A stretch of 64,000 bases of DNA, taken from F2B08 sp046260445 (GTDB taxonomy: Bacteria > Actinomycetota > Actinomycetes > Actinomycetales > Dermatophilaceae). Position 1 is the stretch's first letter, and the number at the start of each line of letters is the position of its first letter. The DNA is taken from NCBI GenBank assembly GCA_046260445.1, contig JBHEPF010000127.1, forward strand, positions 1 through 64,000, read 5' to 3'. Made by a program: the position numbers and the translations under genes. The notes under the pieces are model-generated. The model did not search any database. It was not told the origin of the DNA and was given only the letters and a program-made list of their open reading frames with translations. Shown piece by piece: positions 50,695 to 58,512 of the stretch.

Positions 50695-52026
50695 GTCCGG
50701 AGCGGGAGCCGGGTCTGGATCGGGAACCGAGTCGGGTCCGGTTCCGCTCCCGTCGGTCGTGGAGTCCGCCTCGTCGACGTCCGCGTCGGGTTGCTCCGGC
50801 TGGGTTGTCCGGGAGTCCCCCTCGTCCGAGAAGCCTGTGACGGCCTCGGCTGGCATCGCGATCACGTCGATGACGTCCGTCGCGTCGCCGTCGGGTGAGG
50901 TGGGTTCGCTCTGGGCCGCGTTCGGATCACCGGACCCGGTCCTCTCATCGGTCACCTCAGCGGCCATACCCACAGCCGTCGGATGCGGCCTCGCCCACGA
51001 CCCGGACCTCCCGGCCGGCTCCGGACTCTCGGCCGCAACCGGAGGTGCAGCCCGGAAGGACACGGGTGGCGCGGGGACGATCCGGAGTCGCCGGGCGTGC
51101 ACCTCGCTGTGCACGGTGTCGTCGAGGCGGCGCAGCCGCGCAGTCGTCGCCTCGGTCGCGACCTCGTCCCTCGCGCCGACGGCCCGCAGCAGCGTCGCGA
51201 GCAGAGCGAGCTCGCTCACCAGCCGGGCCCGGGCGAGGATGTGCTCGTCGGGTCGCTCGACCCGCACGTGGGCGTACGCCCTGTGCACCGCATGCACGAC
51301 CTCGGGCCTGGCGTCGGTGACGAGCGCGGCGAAGTCGTCAGCGGGATCGGCGACCTTGGCCGCCTCCCAACCGGTGACGCCGCGGATCGTCGCCCGCGTG
51401 GCGTCCGCCCGGTCGGGGAAGGTGACGAGGACGTCGGAGCCGGAGAGCGCGCCGTGGATCGGGGTCGGGGCGAAGCGCCACAGCCGCACGTCGTCGAGGG
51501 CCTCCTCCCATCGGGCGAGGAGCCCGGAGGGGACCCGTCCCGTCGCCGCACCACGGTCGATCTCGGCGAGGTGGCGCTTGCGGTAGCTCTCCGCGTCGTA
51601 GGAAGCGAGACCGGCCTCGTCGTAGAGCGCCCGGTCGACGTTGTGGATCATGGCGATGGTGCGGCCGAGCTCGGCGGTCACGGGGTGACCTGGTTGTAGC
51701 GCGGCGAGGTCGAGAGGGTGTCCGGGAATGTAGCTGTGGACGGCAGCGCGCCCGATCTTCGGGATCGGCGCGAACCCCTTGGGTGCGGGGACAGCGAACG
51801 GCACCCTGCGCACGAGCAGCGCGAGCATGGCGAGGCTGGCGTCCATATGCGCAGCCGCGACCTCGGTGCGCGGGGCGCGAATGACCCATCGCCGCTGTTG
51901 GGTGTCCTGGATGAACGCCACGTCGAAGTGCTCGTCCGCGCCTCCCATGACCTCCTGGACCGCCATCGGGTCGAGGCCGGGCACAGCAGCGCTTGCGAGC
52001 GCGGCAAGTCGAAGCGAACGATCCAC
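50644..52026 (-). CDS. Phosphotransferase (APH)-fold protein, probably catalytically dead
   Basis: A ~460-residue protein with an aminoglycoside-phosphotransferase-like fold (residues ~20-300) and a disordered acidic C-terminal third rich in Asp, Pro and Ser. The catalytic loop reads IHGALSGSDVLV at ~190-201, where HGD and a later Asn are expected, and the metal loop reads GVTGWEAAKVADPADDF, lacking the DW Asp. It is therefore probably a pseudokinase. The start is uncertain; I take the GTG at 52026 over one at 52071. It is divergent from nudC. Confidence 0.75.
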   Translation of the reverse strand: MDRSLRLAALASAAVPGLDPMAVQEVMGGADEHFDVAFIQDTQQRRWVIRAPRTEVAAAHMDASLAMLALLVRRVPFAVPAPKGFAPIPKIGRAAVHSYIPGHPLDLAALQPGHPVTAELGRTIAMIHNVDRALYDEAGLASYDAESYRKRHLAEIDRGAATGRVPSGLLARWEEALDDVRLWRFAPTPIHGALSGSDVLVTFPDRADATRATIRGVTGWEAAKVADPADDFAALVTDARPEVVHAVHRAYAHVRVERPDEHILARARLVSELALLATLLRAVGARDEVATEATTARLRRLDDTVHSEVHARRLRIVPAPPVSFRAAPPVAAESPEPAGRSGSWARPHPTAVGMAAEVTDERTGSGDPNAAQSEPTSPDGDATDVIDVIAMPAEAVTGFSDEGDSRTTQPEQPDADVDEADSTTDGSGTGPDSVPDPDPAPAPDSADDADGVEHGDDVRL

Positions 52027-52108
52027 GAGCCCACCGTATGCGGTGCTCGCCACAGATCCGGTGAGGGACACACGGTGCAGGGCAGCGGGACCACGATGCG
52101 CAGGTCAC

Positions 52109-52114
52109 TACGCT
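52109..52114 (+). promoter_or_regulatory. Leaderless-type -10 element for nudC
   Basis: TACGCT ends 7 nt before the nudC GTG at 52122. No Shine-Dalgarno site is seen. Confidence 0.4.
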
Positions 52115-52121
52115 GCTCGGT

Positions 52122-53036
52122 GTGAGCCGACTCCCCGAGGTGGTCTTCGCGGGCGGTGCCATCGACCGGGCCGCTTACCGCCGCACCGATCCTGCTCTGC
52201 TCACCTCGCTCATCGCCGATCCCACGACGCGCGTCATCGACATGTCGGGGGAGGGTTTCGTCGTCGGTGACGACGGCTCGTTCGCGCTGCGCCCCCCGGG
52301 CCCGGCCGACCACGAGGCCGAGCTGGTCGTGTTCCTCGGGGAGGGCATGATCCAGGGAGAGGTGCGTACGGCATACCTCCTCGTCGTGCCTCGAGAGCTG
52401 GAGGCGACCCGCCCGACAGTGGGGCTGCCGCACCTGGCGGGCGGCCTCGACGCGGACACGGCATCTCTCGTCGTCACCTCTCTCGGCCTGGTCAACTGGC
52501 ACCGCACCCACCCACGGTGCAGCCGCTGCGGTGCCCCGACCGAGCCCGACCTCGCAGGCTGGATCCGTCGGTGCCCTCAGGACGGCAGCGACCACTACCC
52601 GCGCACCGACATCGCGGTCATCATGGCCGTGACGGACCCCGAGGACCGGCTGCTCCTCGGCCGGGCACCGAGCTGGCCGCAGGGGCGGATGTCGATCCTC
52701 GCCGGCTTCGTCGAGCCGGGGGAGACCCTCGAGCAGGCGGTTGCCCGCGAGGTCCGCGAGGAGGTGGGGATCGACGTGCAGGACGTGGAGTACGTCGCCG
52801 ACCAGCCGTGGCCCTTCCCGTCCTCGCTCATGGTGGGCTTCACGGCTCGGGCGGTGCAGACCGACCTCGTGCTCGACCCGGTCGAGATCGCCGAGGCGCG
52901 CTGGGTCGACCGCGGTGACGTCCCGGGTCTCATCGCGCGGGGCCAGTACCGCCCGAGCCCGGGGTTCTCGATCTCGCGGGCCCTCGTCGAGGACTGGTTC
53001 GGCGGTCCGCTTCCTAGCGTCCCAAACGGGCCATGA
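52122..53036 (+). CDS. nudC: NAD(H) diphosphatase NudC
   Basis: A 304-residue Nudix enzyme hydrolysing NAD(H), and in other bacteria removing NAD caps from RNA. The zinc-ribbon position has CSRCGAP and then RRCPQDGSDHYPRTD, so the fourth Cys is replaced by Asp. The Nudix box is GFVEPGETLEQAVAREVREE with VG following, and the NudC signature QPWPFPSSLMVGF is intact. It converges on mrx1 with a 23-bp overlap. Confidence 0.94.
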   Translation: MSRLPEVVFAGGAIDRAAYRRTDPALLTSLIADPTTRVIDMSGEGFVVGDDGSFALRPPGPADHEAELVVFLGEGMIQGEVRTAYLLVVPRELEATRPTVGLPHLAGGLDADTASLVVTSLGLVNWHRTHPRCSRCGAPTEPDLAGWIRRCPQDGSDHYPRTDIAVIMAVTDPEDRLLLGRAPSWPQGRMSILAGFVEPGETLEQAVAREVREEVGIDVQDVEYVADQPWPFPSSLMVGFTARAVQTDLVLDPVEIAEARWVDRGDVPGLIARGQYRPSPGFSISRALVEDWFGGPLPSVPNGP

Positions 53037-53286
53037 CCTCGTAGGACGAGGGGTTCGTCGCGGTCGAGCCGTCCGGGAAGACCACGGTGGGAACGGTCCG
53101 GTTGCCGTCATTGACCGTCATCACGACCTCTGCCGCGTCCGGGGTCCCGTCGATGTCCACCTCGGTGTAGTCGACCTGGTCGCGGTCGAGCTGGTGCTTG
53201 AGCCTGCGGCAGAAGCCACACCACGACGTGGTGAGAAGGGTGACAGTGCCGCCTGCCGGCGTGAACTGCTCGGTCGAGGTCGTCAT
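53014..53286 (-). CDS. mrx1: Mycoredoxin 1 (glutaredoxin-like)
   Basis: A 90-residue thioredoxin-fold protein reducing mycothiol mixed disulfides. The active site is TTSWCGFCRRLKHQLD (CGFC), followed by the cis-Pro motif NRTVPTVVFPDG. The ATG at 53286 is preferred to an in-frame extension. Its place between nudC and uvrD2 is the mycobacterial arrangement. No mycothiol synthesis gene is in the window. Confidence 0.92.
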   Translation of the reverse strand: MTTSTEQFTPAGGTVTLLTTSWCGFCRRLKHQLDRDQVDYTEVDIDGTPDAAEVVMTVNDGNRTVPTVVFPDGSTATNPSSYEVMARLGR

Positions 53287-53363
53287 GGCGGTGACCCTAA
53301 TGCACCGTGCCGGGCTGCGACCCATCGGTCGCTGTCGGACCCGGGTGAGAGACTGACGTCGTC

Positions 53364-55469
53364 ATGGCCGCCCCCGTCCCTCCCCCCGATCCCGACGCGA
53401 TCCTCGCTGCCCTGGACCCCGAACAGCGGGCCGTCGCGTCTGATCCGCGGGGGCCCATGTGCGTCCTCGCCGGGGCCGGCACCGGCAAGACCCGGGCCAT
53501 CACCCACCGCATCGCGTACGCGGTGCACGCCGGTATCTTCGCTCCCACCCAGATGCTCGCGGTCACCTTCACCGCCCGGGCCGCCGGCGAGATGCGCACC
53601 CGGTTGCGGGTGCTCGGCGTCGACGGGGCGCAGGCGCGCACGTTCCACGCTGCGGCCCTGCGCCAGCTGCACTACTTCTGGCCGCAGGCCGTCGGCGGGG
53701 GCGCGCCGCAGGTCGTGAAGCACAAGGCTCCCCTCGTGGCGGAGGCGCTCGGCCGGCTAAGGATCGATGTCGATCGTGCGGTCATCCGCGACGTCGCCGC
53801 CGAGATCGAGTGGGCCAAGGTCTCGATGCTCACCGCAGAGGCCTACGCCGCGGCCGCCCGGGCGGCTCGACGCGAGGCGCCGGGGATGGACCTGTCGGCG
53901 ATGGCCAAGGTGATCGACGCCTACGAGGCGTGCAAGAGCGACCGAAGCGTCATCGACTTCGAGGACGTCCTGCTCCTCACCGTCGGCATCCTCGAGGACC
54001 GGGACGACATCGCGGCCGCTGTCCGTCGTCAGTACCGCGCCTTCGTCGTCGACGAGTACCAGGACGTGAGTGCCCTCCAGCAGCGTCTGCTCGACGCGTG
54101 GGCAGGCGGCCGTGACGACATCTGTGTCGTGGGCGACCCGTCCCAGACGATCTACTCCTTCACCGGCGCGAGCGACCGGTTCCTCCTCGGGTTCGCCGGT
54201 CGCCATCCAGGTGCCCGGACCGTCGAGCTCGTGCGCAACTATCGCTCGACTCCGGAGATCCTCGCCGTCGCGAACGGCGTCATCGCGGGGCCGACCGCGC
54301 GCCAGCACCGACCGCTGCGTCTGGTCGCCCAACGGCCGGCCGGGGCGCGGCCCACGATCCGGGAGCACGCTGACGAGGCGGCCGAGGCGGACGCCACGGC
54401 GACGGCCATCCGGGCCCGTCTCGACGACGGCGCGCCCGCGTCCGAGATCGCGGTCCTGGTCCGCACCAACGGGCAGACCGAGGCGCTCGAGGCCGCCCTG
54501 GCCGACGCGGGGGTGCCCTACCTCGTGCGCGGTGGGGAGCGCTTCTTCAGCCGGGCGGAGGTGCGTCAGGCGCTGCTCCTCCTGCGCGGGGCGGCGCGCA
54601 CCGACGACGGTGCGGTGCCGCTGCCCGAGCTCGTCGCAGCGGTCCTCGGCGGCGCAGGGTGGAGCGCTGAGGCGCCAGGGGTGCGCGGGGCAGCGCGGGA
54701 GCGCTGGGAGAGTCTGGGTGCGCTCGTCAGCCTCGCCGAGGAGACCGCAGCGCACCGACCCGCGGCCCGTCTCGCCGAGTTCGTCGCCGACCTGGACGAG
54801 CGGTCAGCGGCCCAGCATGCCCCGTCGGCCGCCGGGGTGACCCTGGCGTCCCTCCACGCGGCCAAGGGCCTGGAGTGGGATCACGTCCACCTCGTGGGCT
54901 GCAGCGAGGGCTTGCTCCCGATCAGCCTCGCAGACACCCCGGCGGCGGTCGACGAGGAGCGCCGGCTGCTCTACGTCGGCATCACCCGGGCTCGCGAGAG
55001 TCTCTCCATGTCGTATGCGCTCGGCCGCACCCCCTCACGTGGCGGGCGGCGCCTGTCCCGCTTCCTCCTCGGTCTCGGCGACGCCGTCGATGCCCCGGAC
55101 AGCACGCCTCGGACCCCACCGCCGGGTCCTTCCCGGCGCCGGAAGCGCAAGGCGAGCCGTCCCGTCCCCCCGTGCTCGACCTGCGGGGCGACCCTGGACA
55201 CGGCTGCGGCCCGGACGCTCGGCCGGTGCGAGGCCTGTCCCTCGTCCGCCGATCCCCAGCTGGTCGCCGCCCTGCGCGAGTGGCGCTCGGCCCGCGCGAC
55301 GCGCGACAAGGTCCCGGCCTATGTGGTCCTCACCGACGTCACCCTCCTCGCTCTCGCCGAGCGACGACCCGGCAGCCCCGAGGCTCTCCTGGAGATCCCG
55401 GGCATCGCCGAGCGCAAGGTGGAGTCCTACGGCGAGGACCTGCTCGCCGTGCTGTCCTCGTCCCATTGA
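53364..55469 (+). CDS. uvrD2: ATP-dependent DNA helicase UvrD2 (HRDC-type)
   Basis: A 701-residue SF1A helicase. Motifs are LAGAGTGKTRAITHRIAYA (I), VTFTARAAGEM (Ia), FVVDEYQDVSALQQRLLDA (II), GDPSQTIYSFTGA (III) and LHAAKGLEWDHVHL (V). A tetracysteine segment CSTCGATL...CEAC links to a C-terminal HRDC domain (residues ~625-700) with LLEIPGIAERKVESYGEDLL. This architecture is that of mycobacterial UvrD2. It is followed by the whiB7 leader region. Confidence 0.94.
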   Translation: MAAPVPPPDPDAILAALDPEQRAVASDPRGPMCVLAGAGTGKTRAITHRIAYAVHAGIFAPTQMLAVTFTARAAGEMRTRLRVLGVDGAQARTFHAAALRQLHYFWPQAVGGGAPQVVKHKAPLVAEALGRLRIDVDRAVIRDVAAEIEWAKVSMLTAEAYAAAARAARREAPGMDLSAMAKVIDAYEACKSDRSVIDFEDVLLLTVGILEDRDDIAAAVRRQYRAFVVDEYQDVSALQQRLLDAWAGGRDDICVVGDPSQTIYSFTGASDRFLLGFAGRHPGARTVELVRNYRSTPEILAVANGVIAGPTARQHRPLRLVAQRPAGARPTIREHADEAAEADATATAIRARLDDGAPASEIAVLVRTNGQTEALEAALADAGVPYLVRGGERFFSRAEVRQALLLLRGAARTDDGAVPLPELVAAVLGGAGWSAEAPGVRGAARERWESLGALVSLAEETAAHRPAARLAEFVADLDERSAAQHAPSAAGVTLASLHAAKGLEWDHVHLVGCSEGLLPISLADTPAAVDEERRLLYVGITRARESLSMSYALGRTPSRGGRRLSRFLLGLGDAVDAPDSTPRTPPPGPSRRRKRKASRPVPPCSTCGATLDTAAARTLGRCEACPSSADPQLVAALREWRSARATRDKVPAYVVLTDVTLLALAERRPGSPEALLEIPGIAERKVESYGEDLLAVLSSSH

Positions 55470-55535
55470 CACCCCTCCGGAATGCCGCCCCACCCTCCGT
55501 TCGGCTCATCCTGCGGGTGCTCGTCGACAATTCCG

Positions 55536-55565
55536 TTGCGCCCTGCGCGCCCCTGCCTCTACTCT
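55536..55565 (+). promoter_or_regulatory. Candidate whiB7 leader promoter
   Basis: TTGCGC (55536-55541) and TACTCT (55560-55565) are 18 bp apart. A short A/T patch (GACAATT) lies just upstream of the -35, where WhiB7 with its AT-hook is known to bind at its target promoters. This fits autoregulation but was judged by eye only. Confidence 0.45.
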
Positions 55566-55657
55566 GGCCAGACGTGCCCTCCGGGGGACGCCGACCACAG
55601 CCTGACGACAGCGTCATGGCCAAGAGGACGCCAGGCTACGAGCGAGAGGAGGCCCCG

Positions 55658-55873
55658 GTGAAGATGACGATGACGACCCAGACCGGTGCCTTCGCCGTGC
55701 CCGCGCGCGTCCTCGACGACGCCGCCGGCTACCGCGACCGTGGCACCACCGGGCTTCGCGCGACCGCTTTCGGATCCACCCCGGTCCCGAGCGCCTCGCG
55801 CATCGCGTCCGCCTGGACCACCGTCGATGTCCCGACCTTTATGGCTGTCCGCCATGGAGGTGCACACGGATAA
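55658..55873 (+). CDS. Leader ORF upstream of whiB7 (71 codons)
   Basis: A short open frame starting at a GTG with AGGAGG 5 nt upstream, ending TAA at 55873, 27 nt before the attenuator hairpin. The product begins MKMTMTTQTGAFAVPARVL and is Ala/Thr/Arg-rich with no recognised domain. whiB7/wblC genes in mycobacteria and Streptomyces are preceded by translated upstream ORFs that couple ribosome stress to read-through. This one is long for that class, so it may also make a real small protein. Confidence 0.6.
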   Translation: MKMTMTTQTGAFAVPARVLDDAAGYRDRGTTGLRATAFGSTPVPSASRIASAWTTVDVPTFMAVRHGGAHG

Positions 55874-55900
55874 CGATCCGTATCGCACCCAGACCTCTTC

Positions 55901-55937
55901 AGAGGCCGCGGACCCAGCCGGGGATCCGCGGCCTTTT
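55901..55937 (+). terminator. Intrinsic terminator/attenuator in the whiB7 leader
   Basis: AGGCCGCGGA (55903-55912) pairs perfectly with TCCGCGGCCT (55925-55934), and the tract TTTT follows at 55934-55937. It lies between the leader ORF stop and whiB7, 175 nt before the whiB7 ATG, on the coding strand. It is the strongest intrinsic terminator in the window and is placed to abort transcription unless translation of the leader is disturbed. Confidence 0.8.
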
Positions 55938-56111
55938 GCGTTGTCCCCACCCTTTCGTCCACTCCCAGCCCAGACCCCGAGCCAAGACCAGCCAAGACCC
56001 ATGGCGACCCCGGAGCCCACGATGACCCTCCTCGACCCGAGCAGACACCCACCGCTCACCCGACCACCGCATACCCCCTCACCCGAGACCCCAGATCAGG
56101 AGGTGCCCGAG

Positions 56112-56432
56112 ATGACCCTCGCCGCACTGCTTGACGCCGGGACCCTCGGCGCGGCCACCGGCGACGAGATCCCCTGCCAGCAGGAGGACCCGGAGCTCTG
56201 GTTCGCCGAGACGCCCGACGACGTCGAGTTCGCCAAGGCCCTGTGCGGGACCTGCCCCGTGCAGCGGGCCTGCCTCGACGGAGCCCGCCAGCGGCGAGAG
56301 CCGTGGGGCGTCTGGGGCGGCCAGCTCTTCATCGCCGGTGTCGTCGTCCCCCGCAAGCGACCGAGGGGCCGGCCCCGCAAGGACGCCGCGACGCTGGAGT
56401 CCGCGGGTGTTCTGGAGTCGAGCACGTCATAG
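56112..56432 (+). CDS. whiB7: WhiB7 transcriptional regulator of intrinsic antibiotic resistance
   Basis: A 106-residue WhiB protein. Fe-S ligands are the Cys in IPCQQEDPE, LCGTCPVQRAC (three Cys); the turn GVWGGQLF and the C-terminal AT-hook RKRPRGRPRKD define WhiB7. It activates resistance and ribosome-stress genes with the main sigma factor. The ATG at 56112 has AGGAGG 8 nt upstream. An in-frame open reading frame extends back to an ATG at 55854 without a stop, but lacks a ribosome-binding site. Confidence 0.95.
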   Translation: MTLAALLDAGTLGAATGDEIPCQQEDPELWFAETPDDVEFAKALCGTCPVQRACLDGARQRREPWGVWGGQLFIAGVVVPRKRPRGRPRKDAATLESAGVLESSTS

Positions 56433-56435
56433 GCT
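56430..56435 (+). promoter_or_regulatory. Leaderless-type -10 element for the HhH-GPD gene
   Basis: TAGGCT overlaps the whiB7 stop codon and ends 8 nt before the ATG at 56444. It would give the glycosylase-like gene its own promoter in addition to whiB7 read-through. Confidence 0.4.
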
Positions 56436-56443
56436 GAACAGTC

Positions 56444-57013
56444 ATGACGCGCCTGCAGATCGCCCAGGACCCGCACGCCGACGAGGTGCTGACCGCCGAC
56501 GACTTCGCTCTGCTCGTCGGCATGCTCCTCGATCAACAGTTCCCGATGGAGCGGGCCTTCGCCGGCCCCGCGAAGATCCTCGACCGCTTCGGCACTCTCG
56601 ACCCGGTCCGGGTGGCAGGTGCGGAGCCGGAGGGTTTCGCCGACCTGTGCGCCACCCCGCCGGCAGTCCACCGCTACGGCCGCTCCATGGCCGGCCGGAT
56701 CCAGGCGCTCGCCCGCGTGGTCGTCGACGACTACGACGGGCGGGCGTCCCGCATCTGGGAGGACGCAGAGTCGACGCGTGATCTGCTCGCCCGACTGCAG
56801 GCCCTTCCCGGGTTCGGTGAACAGAAGGCGCGGATCTTCGCCGCGCTCCTCGGCAAGCGTCTCGGCGTGTGCCATGACGGCTGGCGCGAGGCGATCGGCC
56901 CGTATGCGGAGCAGGGCTCGTTCCGCTCCGTCGCCGACGTCGTCGACCCTGAGTCGCTCCAGAAGGTGCGCGACTTCAAGAAGCAGGCCAAGGCTGCCGC
57001 GAAGCGGGCCTGA
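56444..57013 (+). CDS. HhH-GPD superfamily base-excision DNA repair protein
   Basis: A 189-residue helix-hairpin-helix protein. The HhH motif is LQALPGFGEQKARIFAALLGK (split here) around residues 117-137. The N-terminal half has LLVGMLLDQQFPMERAFAGP. It is shorter than MutY or Nth and has no Fe-S Cys cluster, so it belongs to the small uncharacterised HhH-GPD family annotated in Actinobacteria. It lies 11 bp after whiB7. Confidence 0.85.
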   Translation: MTRLQIAQDPHADEVLTADDFALLVGMLLDQQFPMERAFAGPAKILDRFGTLDPVRVAGAEPEGFADLCATPPAVHRYGRSMAGRIQALARVVVDDYDGRASRIWEDAESTRDLLARLQALPGFGEQKARIFAALLGKRLGVCHDGWREAIGPYAEQGSFRSVADVVDPESLQKVRDFKKQAKAAAKRA

Positions 57014-57046
57014 CGACGCCGTTCCTCACGTCCGTGGTCAGTACAG

Positions 57047-58423
57047 CTAGATGAAGTCGTCCTCGTCGTCCAAGCCCTCGCGGTACTCGCTGTCGGCCGC
57101 CTCGATGGGCGGGAACGAGGCGCCCGGGATGAGCTCCTCTGCGAGACGCCGACCGTCGACGTTCCCGCCGAGCTGGCAAAGCACGCCGATGCCACCAAGC
57201 CAGACCCGGTGAATGAGGAGGTAGTCGGGCGGCAGGTTCAGCTTCATGCCCACGACCCAGTCGGGTTGACGGGGGTCGTTGATCCGGGCGCCGACGCCGC
57301 GCAACCAGTCCCGGGTGAAGGTGAACTCCTCGTCCAGCAGGGGGGTGAAGAACGGCATGAGATAACCGAGCAGCTGGTCCGGGTCGATCGAGACCGACTC
57401 CCGGATGAAGCCCTCCTCCTTGAGCCGGCGCGTCATCCCGTGCGAGTCGCCCCAGAGCGCGAAGGAGAGGATCTCGCCCAGGGCCGGAGGCATCCCGTCA
57501 GGAAGGCGGTTGACCGCGCCGAAGTCGAAGACGGCGAGTCGGCCGTCGGGCGTGATCCGGTAGTTGCCGGGGTGCGGGTCCGCGTGCAGCAGCCGGGCCC
57601 GGACCGGACCGCTCATGAGGAACTCGAGGTAGAGCCGGGCCGCGTGGTCACGCTCCTGCTGCGTGCCCGTCGCGATGATGTCGGAAAGCGGTCGGCCATC
57701 CACCCACTCGGTGACGAGCACCCGCTCGGACTGGGCGAGCACGTCGGGGATGAGGATGTGCGGGTGGTGCCGGAAGGCCCGCGCGAAGGCCTTCTGGTGG
57801 GAGGCCTCGAGGGCGTAGTCGAGCTCCTCCGACATCCGCTCCTTGAGCTCGGTCAGGATCGGGACCATGTCGATCCCGGGGACCAGCCCGCCGGCGAGCT
57901 TGGCGACCCGGGAGAGCTGGTTGAGGTCGCTCATGAGGGCCTTCGCCACCCCCGGGTACTGGATCTTCACGGCCACCTCACGCCCGTCCCGCCAGACGGC
58001 CCGGTGGACCTGGCCGATGGATGCGGCGGCGGCCGGCTTGTCGTCGAAGTGTTCGAACTTCGCTGTGCGCCAACGAGGTCCGAGCTGGTCGGCAAGGATC
58101 GCATGGACCCGTTCCGCTGCCATTGGAGGGGCCGCGTCCTGAAGCTTGGTGAGGGTCGCGCGGTAGGGGGCGACGAGCTCCTCGGGCATGGCGGCCTCCA
58201 TGATCGAGAGCCCCTGACCGACCTTCATCGCACCGCCCTTGAGCTCGCCGAGCACCGCGAAGAGCTGCTCAGCGGTGCGGGTCTGGAGCTCGAGGGCCAC
58301 CATCTCCGCGGGCCTGCCACCGACCCGCTTGCCCATGGCCCATGCGGTGCGGCCCGCAAAGCTGATCGGCAGCGTCGCGAGCTTGGCGGTGCGGGTCACG
58401 CCGCGCAGGGGCAGGTCGGTCAC
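57047..58423 (-). CDS. ABC1/UbiB-family atypical kinase
   Basis: A 458-residue ABC1 (ADCK/UbiB) kinase-like protein. The family-specific KxGQ motif is GGAMKVGQGLSIMEAAMPEEL, split here, near residue 65; AAAASIGQVHRAVW is the Ala-rich loop replacing the Gly loop; HADPHPGNY is the catalytic loop and VFDFGAVNRL the metal loop. Homologues act on lipid or quinone metabolism, while mycobacterial Rv3197 has been linked to macrolide tolerance beside whiB7. The GTG at 58423 has GGGAG 9 nt upstream. Confidence 0.9.
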   Translation of the reverse strand: MTDLPLRGVTRTAKLATLPISFAGRTAWAMGKRVGGRPAEMVALELQTRTAEQLFAVLGELKGGAMKVGQGLSIMEAAMPEELVAPYRATLTKLQDAAPPMAAERVHAILADQLGPRWRTAKFEHFDDKPAAAASIGQVHRAVWRDGREVAVKIQYPGVAKALMSDLNQLSRVAKLAGGLVPGIDMVPILTELKERMSEELDYALEASHQKAFARAFRHHPHILIPDVLAQSERVLVTEWVDGRPLSDIIATGTQQERDHAARLYLEFLMSGPVRARLLHADPHPGNYRITPDGRLAVFDFGAVNRLPDGMPPALGEILSFALWGDSHGMTRRLKEEGFIRESVSIDPDQLLGYLMPFFTPLLDEEFTFTRDWLRGVGARINDPRQPDWVVGMKLNLPPDYLLIHRVWLGGIGVLCQLGGNVDGRRLAEELIPGASFPPIEAADSEYREGLDDEDDFI

Positions 58424-58512
58424 GCTGACAGTCTCCCACCCTGTTCCACCGCGCCCGGTCGTCGAGGCCCGGGACGGGAACATCGGTGCGCATCGCCGCA
58501 TGGACCCGTCTC

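Noticed and set aside
55854..56432. N-terminally extended WhiB7 starting at the ATG at 55854
   Set aside because: The frame is open, but it lacks a ribosome-binding site and would be translated through the attenuator hairpin; the ATG at 56112 has a perfect AGGAGG and the family N-terminus.
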